Below the pieces are notes generated by a model. The model was given only the letters and a program-made list of their open reading frames with translations. It did no database searches and had not been told where the DNA came from. A program made the translations under genes and the position numbers. This document shows positions 25,288 to 38,019 of a DNA stretch of 64,000 bases, in pieces. The stretch lies in contig OX465286.1 of assembly GCA_949987705.1 (NCBI GenBank), positions 1,116,001-1,180,000 on the forward strand, given 5' to 3'. The number at the start of each line of letters is the position of its first letter. Position 1 is the first letter of the stretch. Source of the DNA: Thereva unica (Eukaryota > Arthropoda > Insecta > Diptera > Therevidae).

Positions 25288-28200
25288 GACCAAATAAAGT
25301 GCGCTGAACTCGGGGGAGCGAGCCCTTTCCAACGATACCCCGTTCATTAAGATCCCAGCACTTTCGTGAAATCGACCAAAAATATCCCAAGGGGAACCCC
25401 TTTGAAAATTTTCCGGTTTTGGGAAAATTCTGGAGTGGCCCTTTTTTGGATGGGAAATTGTTAGGGACCTCCCAGGGAGGCTGTGGATTCAATCCCACCC
25501 CGGGCTGACCAGTATTTCCCGAGATAATGGGCATTCTGCAGCCCCCCTTGGGGAAATCACAAAAGAGGGGATAACTCCCGAACCCCTTGGAATTTCTGGA
25601 CCAAATAAAGTGCGCTGAACTCGGGGGAGCGAGCCCTTTCCAACGATACCCCATTCATTAGGATCCCAGCACTTTCGTGAAATCGACCAAAAATATCCCA
25701 AGGGGTATCCCTTTGAAAATTTTCCGGTTTTGGGAAAATTCTGGAGTGGCCCTTTTTTGGATGGGAAATTGTTAGGGACCTCCCAGGGAGGCTGTGGATT
25801 CAATCCCACCCCGGGCTGACCAGTATTTCCCGAGATAATGGGCATTCTGCAGCCCCCCTTGGGGAAATCACAAAAGAGGGGATAACTCCCGAACCCCTTG
25901 GAATTTCTGGACCAAATAAAGTGCGCTGAACTCGGGGGAGCGAGCCCTTTCCAACGATACCCCGTTCATTAAGATCCCAGCACTTTCGTGAAATCGACCA
26001 AAAATATCCCAAGGGGAACCCCTTTGAAAATTTTCCGGTTTTGGGAAAATTCTGGAGTGGCCCTTTTTTGGATGGGAAATTGTTAGGGACCTCCCAGGGA
26101 GGCTGTGGATTCAATCCCACCCCGGGCTGACCAGTATTTCCCGAGATAATGGGCATTCTGCAGCCCCCCTTGGGGAAATCACAAAAGAGGGGATAACTCC
26201 CGAACCCGTTGGAATTTCTGGACCAAATAAAGTGCGCTGAACTCGGGGGAGCGAGCCCTTTCCAACGATACCCCATTCATTAGGATCCCAGCACTTTCGT
26301 GAAATCGACCAAAAATATCCCAAGGGGAACCCCTTTGAAAATTTTCCGGTTTTGGGAAAATTCTGGAGTGGGCCTTTTTTGGATGGGAAATTGTTAGGGA
26401 CCTCCCAGGGAGGCTGTGGATTCAATCCCACCCCGGGCTGACCAGTATTTCCCGAGATAATGGGCATTCTGCAGCCCCCCTTGGGGAAATCACAAAAGAG
26501 GGGATAACTCCGGAACCCCTTGAAATTTCTGGACCAAATAAAGTGCGCTGAACTCGGGGGAGCGAGCCCTTTCCAACGATACCCCACTCATTAGGATCCC
26601 AGCACTTTCGTGAAATCGACCAAAAATATCCCAAGGGGAACCCCTTTGAAAATTTTCCGGTTTTGGGAAAATTCTGGAGTGGGCCTTTTTTGGATGGGAA
26701 ATTGTTAGGGACCTCCCAGGGAGGCTGTGAATTCAATCCCACCCCGGGCTGACCAGTATTTCCCGAGATAATGGGCATTCTGCAGCCCCCCTTGGGGAAA
26801 TCACAAAAGAGGGGATAACTCCCGAACCCCTTGGAATTTCTGGACCAAATAAAGTGCGCTGAACTCGGGGGAGCGAGCCCTTTCCAACGATACCCCATTC
26901 ATTAGGATCCCAGCACTTTCGTGAAATCGACCAAAAATATCCCAAGGGGTACCCCTTTGAAAATTTTCCGGTTTTGGGAAAATTCTGGAGTGGCCCTTTT
27001 TTGGATGGGAAATTGTTAGGGACCTCCCAGGGAGGCTGTGGATTCAATCCCACACCGGGCTGACCAGTATTTCCCGAGATAATGGGCATTCTGCAGCCCC
27101 CCTTGGGGAAATCACAAAAGAGGGGATAACTCCCGAACCCGTTGGAATTTCTGGACCAAATAAAGTGCGCTGAACTCGGGGGAGCGAGCCCTTTCCAACG
27201 ATACCCCATTCATTAGGATCCCAGCACTTTCGTGAAATCGACCAAAAATATCCCAAGGGGTACCCCTTTGAAAATTTTCCGGTTTTGGGAAAATTCTGGA
27301 GTGGGCCTTTTTTGGATGGGAAATTGTTAGGGACCTCCCAGGGAGGCTGTGGATTCAATCCCACCCCGGGCTGACCAGTATTTCCCGAGATAATGGGCAT
27401 TCTGCAGCCCCCCTTGGGGAAATCACAAAAGAGGGGATAACTCCCGAACCCCTTGGAATTTCTGGACCAAATAAAGTGCGCTGAACTCGGGGGAGCGAGC
27501 CCTTTCCAACGATACCCCATTCATTAGGATCCCAGCACTTTCGTGAAATCGACCAAAAATATCCCAAGGGGAACCCCTTTGAAAATTTTCCGGTTTTGGG
27601 AAAATTCTGGAGTGGGCCTTTTTTGGATGGGAAATTGTTAGGGACCTCCCAGGGAGGCTGTGGATTCAATCCCACCCCGGGCTGACCAGTATTTCCCGAG
27701 ATAATGGGCATTCTGCAGCCCCCCTTGGGGAAATCACAAAAGAGGGGATAACTCCCGAACCCCTTGGAATTTCTGGACCAAATAAAGTGCGCTGAACTCG
27801 GGGGAGCGAGCCCTTTCCAACGATACCCCGTTCATTAAGATCCCAGCACTTTCGTGAAATCGACCAAAAATATCCCAAGGGGAACCCCTTTGAAAATTTT
27901 CCGGTTTTGGGAAAATTCTGGAGTGGCCCTTTTTTGGATGGGAAATTGTTAGGGACCTCCCAGGGAGGCTGTGGATTCAATCCCACCCCGGGCTGACCAG
28001 TATTTCCCGAGATAATGGGCATTCTGCAGCCCCCCTTGGGGAAATCACAAAAGAGGGGATAACTCCCGAACCCGTTGGAATTTCTGGACCAAATAAAGTG
28101 CGCTGAACTCGGGGGAGCGAGCCCTTTCCAACGATACCCCATTCATTAGGATCCCAGCACTTTCGTGAAATCGACCAAAAATATCCCAAGGGGAACCCCT

Positions 28201-28397
28201 TTGAAAATTTTCCGGTTTTGGGAAAATTCTGGAGTGGGCCTTTTTTGGATGGGAAATTGTTAGGGACCTCCCAGGGAGGCTGTGGATTCAATCCCACCCC
28301 GGGCTGACCAGTATTTCCCGAGATAATGGGCATTCTGCAGCCCCCCTTGGGGAAATCACAAAAGAGGGGATAACTCCCGAACCCCTTGGAATTTCTG

Positions 28398-28704
28398 GAC
28401 CAAATAAAGTGCGCTGAACTCGGGGGAGCGAGCCCTTTCCAACGATACCCCATTCATTAAGATCCCAGCACTTTCGTGAAATCGACCAAAAATACCCCAA
28501 GGGCCCTTTGAAAATTTTCCGGTTTTGGGAAAATTCTGGAGTGGCCTTTTTTTGGATGGGAAGTTGTTAGGGACCTCCCAGGGAGGCTGTGAATTCAATC
28601 CCACCCCAGGCTGACCAGTATTTCCCGAGATAATGGGCATTCTGCAGCCCCCCTTGGGGAAATCACAAAAGAGGGGATAACTCCCGAACCCCTTGGAATT
28701 TCTG
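28398..28704. repeat. 4-bp-deleted monomer, in 13-unit copy A
   Basis: GGGCCC lies at 28501-28506. A C-to-T change near 28547 lengthens the T run to seven (GGCC then T7). That marker is shared with the copies at 32436 and 37403 only. Confidence 0.92.
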
Positions 28705-29014
28705 GACCAAATAAAGTGCGCTGAACTCGGGGGAGCGAGCCCTTTCCAACGATACCCCATTCATTAGGATCCCAGCACTTTCGTGAAATCGACCAAAAAT
28801 ATCCCAAGGGGTACCCTTTGAAAATTTTCCGGTTTTGGGAAAATTCTGGAGTGGGCCTTTTTTGGATGGGAAATTGTTAGGGACCTCCCAGGGAGGCTGT
28901 GAATTCAATCCCACCCCGGGCTGACCAGTATTTCCCGAGATAATGGGCATTCTGCAGCCCCCCTTGGGGAAATCACAAAAGAGGGGATAACTCCCGAACC
29001 CCTTGAAATTTCTG
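28705..29014. repeat. 310-bp monomer with 1-bp palindrome deletion, in copy A
   Basis: GGGGTACCCC is reduced to GGGGTACCC near 28809-28817. The unit has G63, G152 and A303. The same unit recurs at 32743 and 37710. Confidence 0.9.
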
Positions 29015-32000
29015 GACCAAATAAAGTGCGCTGAACTCAGGGGAGCGAGCCCTTTCCAACGATACCCCATTCATTAAGATCCCAGCACTTTCGTGAAATC
29101 GACCAAAAATATCCCAAGGGGTACCCCTTTGAAAATTTTCCGGTTTTGGGAAAATTCCGGAGTGGCCCTTTTTTGGATGGGAAATTGTTAGGGACCTCCC
29201 AGGGAGGATGTGAATTCAATCCCGCCCCGGGCTGACCAGTATTTCCCGAGATAATGGGCATTCTGCAGCCCCCCTTGGGGAAATCACAAAAGAGGGGATA
29301 ACTCCCGAACCCCTTGGAATTTCTGGACCAAATAAAGTGCGCTGAACTCGGGGGAGCGAGCCCTTTCCAACGATACCCCGTTCATTAAGATCCCAGCACT
29401 TTCGTGAAATCGACCAAAAATATCCCAAGGGGAACCCCTTTGAAAATTTTCCGGTTTTGGGAAAATTCTGGAGTGGCCCTTTTTTGGATGGGAAATTGTT
29501 AGGGACCTCCCAGGGAGGCTGTGGATTCAATCCCACCCCGGGCTGACCAGTATTTCCCGAGATAATGGGCATTCTGCAGCCCCCCTTGGGGAAATCACAA
29601 AAGAGGGGATAACTCCCGAACCCCTTGGAATTTCTGGACCAAATAAAGTGCGCTGAACTCGGGGGAGCGAGCCCTTTCCAACGATACCCCATTCATTAGG
29701 ATCCCAGCACTTTCGTGAAATCGACCAAAAATATCCCAAGGGGTATCCCTTTGAAAATTTTCCGGTTTTGGGAAAATTCTGGAGTGGCCCTTTTTTGGAT
29801 GGGAAATTGTTAGGGACCTCCCAGGGAGGCTGTGGATTCAATCCCACCCCGGGCTGACCAGTATTTCCCGAGATAATGGGCATTCTGCAGCCCCCCTTGG
29901 GGAAATCACAAAAGAGGGGATAACTCCCGAACCCCTTGGAATTTCTGGACCAAATAAAGTGCGCTGAACTCGGGGGAGCGAGCCCTTTCCAACGATACCC
30001 CGTTCATTAAGATCCCAGCACTTTCGTGAAATCGACCAAAAATATCCCAAGGGGAACCCCTTTGAAAATTTTCCGGTTTTGGGAAAATTCTGGAGTGGCC
30101 CTTTTTTGGATGGGAAATTGTTAGGGACCTCCCAGGGAGGCTGTGGATTCAATCCCACCCCGGGCTGACCAGTATTTCCCGAGATAATGGGCATTCTGCA
30201 GCCCCCCTTGGGGAAATCACAAAAGAGGGGATAACTCCCGAACCCGTTGGAATTTCTGGACCAAATAAAGTGCGCTGAACTCGGGGGAGCGAGCCCTTTC
30301 CAACGATACCCCATTCATTAGGATCCCAGCACTTTCGTGAAATCGACCAAAAATATCCCAAGGGGAACCCCTTTGAAAATTTTCCGGTTTTGGGAAAATT
30401 CTGGAGTGGGCCTTTTTTGGATGGGAAATTGTTAGGGACCTCCCAGGGAGGCTGTGGATTCAATCCCACCCCGGGCTGACCAGTATTTCCCGAGATAATG
30501 GGCATTCTGCAGCCCCCCTTGGGGAAATCACAAAAGAGGGGATAACTCCGGAACCCCTTGAAATTTCTGGACCAAATAAAGTGCGCTGAACTCGGGGGAG
30601 CGAGCCCTTTCCAACGATACCCCACTCATTAGGATCCCAGCACTTTCGTGAAATCGACCAAAAATATCCCAAGGGGAACCCCTTTGAAAATTTTCCGGTT
30701 TTGGGAAAATTCTGGAGTGGGCCTTTTTTGGATGGGAAATTGTTAGGGACCTCCCAGGGAGGCTGTGAATTCAATCCCACCCCGGGCTGACCAGTATTTC
30801 CCGAGATAATGGGCATTCTGCAGCCCCCCTTGGGGAAATCACAAAAGAGGGGATAACTCCCGAACCCCTTGGAATTTCTGGACCAAATAAAGTGCGCTGA
30901 ACTCGGGGGAGCGAGCCCTTTCCAACGATACCCCATTCATTAGGATCCCAGCACTTTCGTGAAATCGACCAAAAATATCCCAAGGGGTACCCCTTTGAAA
31001 ATTTTCCGGTTTTGGGAAAATTCTGGAGTGGCCCTTTTTTGGATGGGAAATTGTTAGGGACCTCCCAGGGAGGCTGTGGATTCAATCCCACACCGGGCTG
31101 ACCAGTATTTCCCGAGATAATGGGCATTCTGCAGCCCCCCTTGGGGAAATCACAAAAGAGGGGATAACTCCCGAACCCGTTGGAATTTCTGGACCAAATA
31201 AAGTGCGCTGAACTCGGGGGAGCGAGCCCTTTCCAACGATACCCCATTCATTAGGATCCCAGCACTTTCGTGAAATCGACCAAAAATATCCCAAGGGGTA
31301 CCCCTTTGAAAATTTTCCGGTTTTGGGAAAATTCTGGAGTGGGCCTTTTTTGGATGGGAAATTGTTAGGGACCTCCCAGGGAGGCTGTGGATTCAATCCC
31401 ACCCCGGGCTGACCAGTATTTCCCGAGATAATGGGCATTCTGCAGCCCCCCTTGGGGAAATCACAAAAGAGGGGATAACTCCCGAACCCCTTGGAATTTC
31501 TGGACCAAATAAAGTGCGCTGAACTCGGGGGAGCGAGCCCTTTCCAACGATACCCCATTCATTAGGATCCCAGCACTTTCGTGAAATCGACCAAAAATAT
31601 CCCAAGGGGAACCCCTTTGAAAATTTTCCGGTTTTGGGAAAATTCTGGAGTGGGCCTTTTTTGGATGGGAAATTGTTAGGGACCTCCCAGGGAGGCTGTG
31701 GATTCAATCCCACCCCGGGCTGACCAGTATTTCCCGAGATAATGGGCATTCTGCAGCCCCCCTTGGGGAAATCACAAAAGAGGGGATAACTCCCGAACCC
31801 CTTGGAATTTCTGGACCAAATAAAGTGCGCTGAACTCGGGGGAGCGAGCCCTTTCCAACGATACCCCGTTCATTAAGATCCCAGCACTTTCGTGAAATCG
31901 ACCAAAAATATCCCAAGGGGAACCCCTTTGAAAATTTTCCGGTTTTGGGAAAATTCTGGAGTGGCCCTTTTTTGGATGGGAAATTGTTAGGGACCTCCCA

Positions 32001-32435
32001 GGGAGGCTGTGGATTCAATCCCACCCCGGGCTGACCAGTATTTCCCGAGATAATGGGCATTCTGCAGCCCCCCTTGGGGAAATCACAAAAGAGGGGATAA
32101 CTCCCGAACCCGTTGGAATTTCTGGACCAAATAAAGTGCGCTGAACTCGGGGGAGCGAGCCCTTTCCAACGATACCCCATTCATTAGGATCCCAGCACTT
32201 TCGTGAAATCGACCAAAAATATCCCAAGGGGAACCCCTTTGAAAATTTTCCGGTTTTGGGAAAATTCTGGAGTGGGCCTTTTTTGGATGGGAAATTGTTA
32301 GGGACCTCCCAGGGAGGCTGTGGATTCAATCCCACCCCGGGCTGACCAGTATTTCCCGAGATAATGGGCATTCTGCAGCCCCCCTTGGGGAAATCACAAA
32401 AGAGGGGATAACTCCCGAACCCCTTGGAATTTCTG

Positions 32436-32742
32436 GACCAAATAAAGTGCGCTGAACTCGGGGGAGCGAGCCCTTTCCAACGATACCCCATTCATTAAGA
32501 TCCCAGCACTTTCGTGAAATCGACCAAAAATACCCCAAGGGCCCTTTGAAAATTTTCCGGTTTTGGGAAAATTCTGGAGTGGCCTTTTTTTGGATGGGAA
32601 GTTGTTAGGGACCTCCCAGGGAGGCTGTGAATTCAATCCCACCCCAGGCTGACCAGTATTTCCCGAGATAATGGGCATTCTGCAGCCCCCCTTGGGGAAA
32701 TCACAAAAGAGGGGATAACTCCCGAACCCCTTGGAATTTCTG
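32436..32742. repeat. 4-bp-deleted monomer, in 13-unit copy B
   Basis: GGGCCC lies at 32539-32544, with the T7 marker. It is the counterpart of the unit at 28398 (shift 4,038) and of the unit at 37403 (shift 4,967). Confidence 0.92.
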
Positions 32743-33052
32743 GACCAAATAAAGTGCGCTGAACTCGGGGGAGCGAGCCCTTTCCAACGATACCCCATTC
32801 ATTAGGATCCCAGCACTTTCGTGAAATCGACCAAAAATATCCCAAGGGGTACCCTTTGAAAATTTTCCGGTTTTGGGAAAATTCTGGAGTGGGCCTTTTT
32901 TGGATGGGAAATTGTTAGGGACCTCCCAGGGAGGCTGTGAATTCAATCCCACCCCGGGCTGACCAGTATTTCCCGAGATAATGGGCATTCTGCAGCCCCC
33001 CTTGGGGAAATCACAAAAGAGGGGATAACTCCCGAACCCCTTGAAATTTCTG
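32743..33052. repeat. 310-bp monomer with 1-bp palindrome deletion, in copy B
   Basis: The palindrome lacks one C, as in the units at 28705 and 37710, and A303 is present. The next unit begins with the A25 allele. Confidence 0.9.
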
Positions 33053-35851
33053 GACCAAATAAAGTGCGCTGAACTCAGGGGAGCGAGCCCTTTCCAACGA
33101 TACCCCATTCATTAAGATCCCAGCACTTTCGTGAAATCGACCAAAAATATCCCAAGGGGTACCCCTTTGAAAATTTTCCGGTTTTGGGAAAATTCCGGAG
33201 TGGCCCTTTTTTGGATGGGAAATTGTTAGGGACCTCCCAGGGAGGATGTGAATTCAATCCCGCCCCGGGCTGACCAGTATTTCCCGAGATAATGGGCATT
33301 CTGCAGCCCCCCTTGGGGAAATCACAAAAGAGGGGATAACTCCCGAACCCCTTGGAATTTCTGGACCAAATAAAGTGCGCTGAACTCGGGGGAGCGAGCC
33401 CTTTCCAACGATACCCCGTTCATTAAGATCCCAGCACTTTCGTGAAATCGACCAAAAATATCCCAAGGGGTATCCCTTTGAAAATTTTCCGGTTTTGGGA
33501 AAATTCTGGAGTGGCCCTTTTTTGGATGGGAAATTGTTAGGGACCTCCCAGGGAGGCTGTGGATTCAATCCTACCCCGGGCTGACCAGTATTTCCCGAGA
33601 TAATGGGCATTCTGCAGCCCCCCTTGGGGAAATCACAAAAGAGGGGATAACTCCCGAACCCCTTGGAATTTCTGGACCAAATAAAGTGCGCTGAACTCGG
33701 GGGAGCGAGCCCTTTCCAACGATACCCCGTTCATTAAGATCCCAGCACTTTCGTGAAATCGACCAAAAATATCCCAAGGGGTACCCCTTTGAAAATTTTC
33801 CGGTTTTGGGAAAATTCCGGAGTGGCCCTTTTTTGGATGGGAAATTGTTAGGGACCTCCCAGGGAGGATGTGAATTCAATCCCACCCCGGGCTGACCAGT
33901 ATTTCCCGAGATAATGGGCATTCTGCAGCCCCCCTTGGGGAAATCACAAAAGAGGGGATAACTCCCGAACCCCTTGGAATTTCTGGACCAAATAAAGTGC
34001 GCTGAACTCGGGGGAGCGAGCCCTTTCCAACGATACCCCGTTCATTAAGATCCCAGCACTTTCGTGAAATCGACCAAAAATATCCCAAGGGGAACCCCTT
34101 TGAAAATTTTCCGGTTTTGGGAAAATTCTGGAGTGGCCCTTTTTTGGATGGGAAATTGTTAGGGACCTCCCAGGGAGGCTGTGGATTCAATCCCACCCCG
34201 GGCTGACCAGTATTTCCCGAGATAATGGGCATTCTGCAGCCCCCCTTGGGGAAATCACAAAAGAGGGGATAACTCCCGAACCCGTTGGAATTTCTGGACC
34301 AAATAAAGTGCGCTGAACTCGGGGGAGCGAGCCCTTTCCAACGATACCCCATTCATTAGGATCCCAGCACTTTCGTGAAATCGACCAAAAATATCCCAAG
34401 GGGTACCCCTTTGAAAATTTTCCGGTTTTGGGAAAATTCCGGAGTGGCCCTTTTTTGGATGGGAAATTGTTAGGGTCCTCCCAGGGAGTCTGTGAATTGA
34501 ATCCCACCCCGGGATGACCAGTATTTCCCGAGATAATGGGCATTCTGCAGCCCCCCTTGGGGAAATCACAAAAGAGGGGATAACTCCCGAACCCCTTGGA
34601 ATTTCTGGACCAAATAAAGTGCGCTGAACTCGGGGGAGCGAGCCCTTTCCAACGATACCCCGTTCATTAAGATCCCAGCACTTTCGTGAAATCGACCAAA
34701 AATATCCCAAGGGGAACCCCTTTGAAAATTTTCCGGTTTTGGGAAAATTCTGGAGTGGCCCTTTTTTAGATGGGAAATTGTTAGGGACCTCCCAGGGAGG
34801 CTGTGGATTCAATCCCACCCCGGGCTGACCAGTATTTCCCGAGATAATGGGCATTCTGCAGCCCCCCTTGGGGAAATCACAAAAGAGGGGATAACTCCCA
34901 AACCCGTTGGAATTTCTGGACCAAATAAAGTGCGCTGAACTCGGGGGAGCGAGCCCTTTCCAACGATACCCCATTCATTAGGATCCCAGCACTTTCGTGA
35001 AATCGACCAAAAATATCCCAAGGGGAACCCCTTTGAAAATTTTCCGGTTTTGGGAAAATTCTGGAGTGGGCCTTTTTTGGATGGGAAATTGTTAGGGTCC
35101 TCCCAGGGAGTCTGTGAATTGAATCCCACCCCGGGATGACCAGTATTTCCCGAGATAATGGGCATTCTGCAGCCCCCCTTGGGGAAATCACAAAAGAGGG
35201 GATAACTCCCGAACCCCTTGGAATTTCTGGACCAAATAAAGTGCGCTGAACTCGGGGGAGCGAGCCCTTTCCAACGATACCCCGTTCATTAAGATCCCAG
35301 CACTTTCGTGAAATCGACCAAAAATATCCCAAGGGGAACTCCTTTGAAAATTTTCCGGTTTTGGGAAAATTCTGGAGTGGCCCTTTTTTGGATGGGAAGT
35401 TGTTAGGGACCTCCCAGGGAGGCTGTGAATTCAATCCCACCCCAGGCTGACCAGTATTTCCCGAGATAATAGGCATTCTGCAGCCCCCCTTGGGGAAATC
35501 ACAAAAGAGGGGATAACTCCCGAACCCCTTGGAATTTCTGGACCAAATAAAGTGCGCTGAACTCGGGGGAGCGAGCCCTTTCCAACGATACCCCATTCAT
35601 TAGGATCCCAGCACTTTCGTGAAATCGACCAAAAATATCCCAAGGGGTACCCCTTTGAAAATTTTCCGGTTTTGGGAAAATTCTGGAGTGGCCCTTTTTT
35701 GGATGGGAAATCGTTAGGGACCTCCCAGGGAGGCTGTGAATTCAATCCCACCCCGGGCTGACCAGTATTTCCCGAGATAATGGGCATTCTGCAGCCCCCC
35801 TTGGGGAAATCACAAAAGAGGGGATAACTCCCGAACCCCTTGGAATTTCTG

Positions 35852-36158
35852 GACCAAATAAAGTGCGCTGAACTCGGGGGAGCGAGCCCTTTCCAACGAT
35901 ACCCCATTCATTAAGATCCCAGCACTTTCGTGAAATCGACCAAAAATACCCCAAGGGCCCTTTGAAAATTTTCCGGTTTTGGGAAAATTCTGGAGTGGCC
36001 CTTTTTTGGATGGGAAGTTGTTAGGGACCTCCCAGGGAGGCTGTGAATTCAATCCCACCCCAGGCTGACCAGTATTTCCCGAGATAATGGGCATTCTGCA
36101 GCCCCCCTTGGGGAAATCACAAAAGAGGGGATAACTCCCGAACCCCTTGGAATTTCTG
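35852..36158. repeat. 4-bp-deleted monomer, second type, in 16-unit copy 1
   Basis: GGGCCC lies at 35955-35960. This copy has the ordinary GGCCC-T6 run, unlike the copies at 28398, 32436 and 37403, so it is a separate branch of the same lineage. Confidence 0.92.
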
Positions 36159-36639
36159 GACCAAATAAAGTGCGCTGAACTCGGGGGAGCGAGCCCTTTC
36201 CAACGATACCCCATTCATTAGGATCCCAGCACTTTCGTGAAATCGACCAAAAATATCCCAAGGGGTACCCCTTTGAAAATTTTCCGGTTTTGGGAAAATT
36301 CTGGAGTGGGCCTTTTTTGGATGGGAAATTGTTAGGGACCTCCCAGGGAGGCTGTGAATTCAATCCCACCCCGGGCTGACCAGTATTTCCCGAGATAATG
36401 GGCATTCTGCAGCCCCCCTTGGGGAAATCACAAAAGAGGGGATAACTCCCGAACCCCTTGGAATTTCTGGACCAAATAAAGTGCGCTGAACTCGGGGGAG
36501 CGAGCCCTTTCCAACGATATCCCGTTCATTAAGATCCCAGCACTTTCGTGAAATCGACCAAAAATATCCCAAGGGGTACCCCTTTGAAAATTTTCCGGTT
36601 TTGGGAAAATTCTGGAGTGGCCCTTTTTTGGATGGGAAG

Positions 36640-36667
36640 TTGTTAGGGACCTCCCAGGGAGGCTGTG
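36640..36667. other. Exchange interval of the 16-unit duplication
   Basis: The unit at 36470 is a hybrid. Up to offset 170 (G170, C152, ATATCCC before G55) it matches the unit at 41437. From offset 199 (G199, G215, G242) it matches the unit at 31503. The two parents agree between offsets 171 and 198, so the breakpoint lies in these 28 bases, which contain CCTCCC-A-GGGAGG. Confidence 0.8.
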
Positions 36668-37402
36668 GATTCAATCCCACCCCGGGCTGACCAGTATTTC
36701 CCGAGATAATGGGCATTCTGCAGCCCCCCTTGGGGAAATCACAAAAGAGGGGATAACTCCCGAACCCCTTGGAATTTCTGGACCAAATAAAGTGCGCTGA
36801 ACTCGGGGGAGCGAGCCCTTTCCAACGATACCCCGTTCATTAAGATCCCAGCACTTTCGTGAAATCGACCAAAAATATCCCAAGGGGAACCCCTTTGAAA
36901 ATTTTCCGGTTTTGGGAAAATTCTGGAGTGGCCCTTTTTTGGATGGGAAATTGTTAGGGACCTCCCAGGGAGGCTGTGGATTCAATCCCACCCCGGGCTG
37001 ACCAGTATTTCCCGAGATAATGGGCATTCTGCAGCCCCCCTTGGGGAAATCACAAAAGAGGGGATAACTCCCGAACCCGTTGGAATTTCTGGACCAAATA
37101 AAGTGCGCTGAACTCGGGGGAGCGAGCCCTTTCCAACGATACCCCATTCATTAGGATCCCAGCACTTTCGTGAAATCGACCAAAAATATCCCAAGGGGAA
37201 CCCCTTTGAAAATTTTCCGGTTTTGGGAAAATTCTGGAGTGGGCCTTTTTTGGATGGGAAATTGTTAGGGACCTCCCAGGGAGGCTGTGGATTCAATCCC
37301 ACCCCGGGCTGACCAGTATTTCCCGAGATAATGGGCATTCTGCAGCCCCCCTTGGGGAAATCACAAAAGAGGGGATAACTCCCGAACCCCTTGGAATTTC
37401 TG

Positions 37403-37709
37403 GACCAAATAAAGTGCGCTGAACTCGGGGGAGCGAGCCCTTTCCAACGATACCCCATTCATTAAGATCCCAGCACTTTCGTGAAATCGACCAAAAATAC
37501 CCCAAGGGCCCTTTGAAAATTTTCCGGTTTTGGGAAAATTCTGGAGTGGCCTTTTTTTGGATGGGAAGTTGTTAGGGACCTCCCAGGGAGGCTGTGAATT
37601 CAATCCCACCCCAGGCTGACCAGTATTTCCCGAGATAATGGGCATTCTGCAGCCCCCCTTGGGGAAATCACAAAAGAGGGGATAACTCCCGAACCCCTTG
37701 GAATTTCTG
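37403..37709. repeat. 4-bp-deleted monomer, T7 type, in 16-unit copy 2
   Basis: GGGCCC lies at 37506-37511, with the T7 marker. It is the counterpart of the unit at 32436. Confidence 0.92.
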
Positions 37710-38019
37710 GACCAAATAAAGTGCGCTGAACTCGGGGGAGCGAGCCCTTTCCAACGATACCCCATTCATTAGGATCCCAGCACTTTCGTGAAATCGACCA
37801 AAAATATCCCAAGGGGTACCCTTTGAAAATTTTCCGGTTTTGGGAAAATTCTGGAGTGGGCCTTTTTTGGATGGGAAATTGTTAGGGACCTCCCAGGGAG
37901 GCTGTGAATTCAATCCCACCCCGGGCTGACCAGTATTTCCCGAGATAATGGGCATTCTGCAGCCCCCCTTGGGGAAATCACAAAAGAGGGGATAACTCCC
38001 GAACCCCTTGAAATTTCTG
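37710..38019. repeat. 310-bp monomer with 1-bp palindrome deletion, in 16-unit copy 2
   Basis: This is the third occurrence of the C-minus-one palindrome. It again directly follows a T7-type 4-bp-deleted unit and precedes an A25/A194 unit. Confidence 0.9.

Larger units (their letters stand above)
25288..29325. repeat. 13-unit higher-order repeat, copy A (4,038 bp)
   Basis: Thirteen units in a fixed order: G55/A108; T110; G55/A108/G299; a unit ending in CCGGAA and TTGAAA; a CACTCATT unit; a unit with a CACACC variant; three A108 or G152 types; G55/A108/G299; A108/G152; the 4-bp-deleted unit; a 1-bp-deleted unit; then an A25/A194/G210 unit. Every one of these private markers returns exactly 4,038 bp later. 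I saw no difference between the two copies at diagnostic sites, and the conceptual translations match. Confidence 0.92.
29326..33363. repeat. 13-unit higher-order repeat, copy B (4,038 bp)
   Basis: It follows copy A directly. The exchange that made it can be placed between 29233 and 29432, the stretch where the left and right neighbours cannot be told apart. Its right-hand part (31673-33363) is also inside the 4,967-bp duplication, which is why a third partial copy exists at 36640-38330. Confidence 0.92.
31673..36639. repeat. 16-unit higher-order repeat, copy 1 (4,967 bp)
   Basis: Markers returning 4,967 bp later include the T7 and 4-bp-deleted unit, the 1-bp-deleted unit, the A25/A194/G210 unit, T110/T209, the TTTTTTAGATGG variant near 34767, CCCAAACC near 34900, GGGGAACTCC near 35338, C172 near 35712, and a second 4-bp-deleted unit at 35852. 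The only difference I noticed between the copies is at 41200. The length equals 16 units minus two 4-bp deletions and one 1-bp deletion. Confidence 0.92.
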
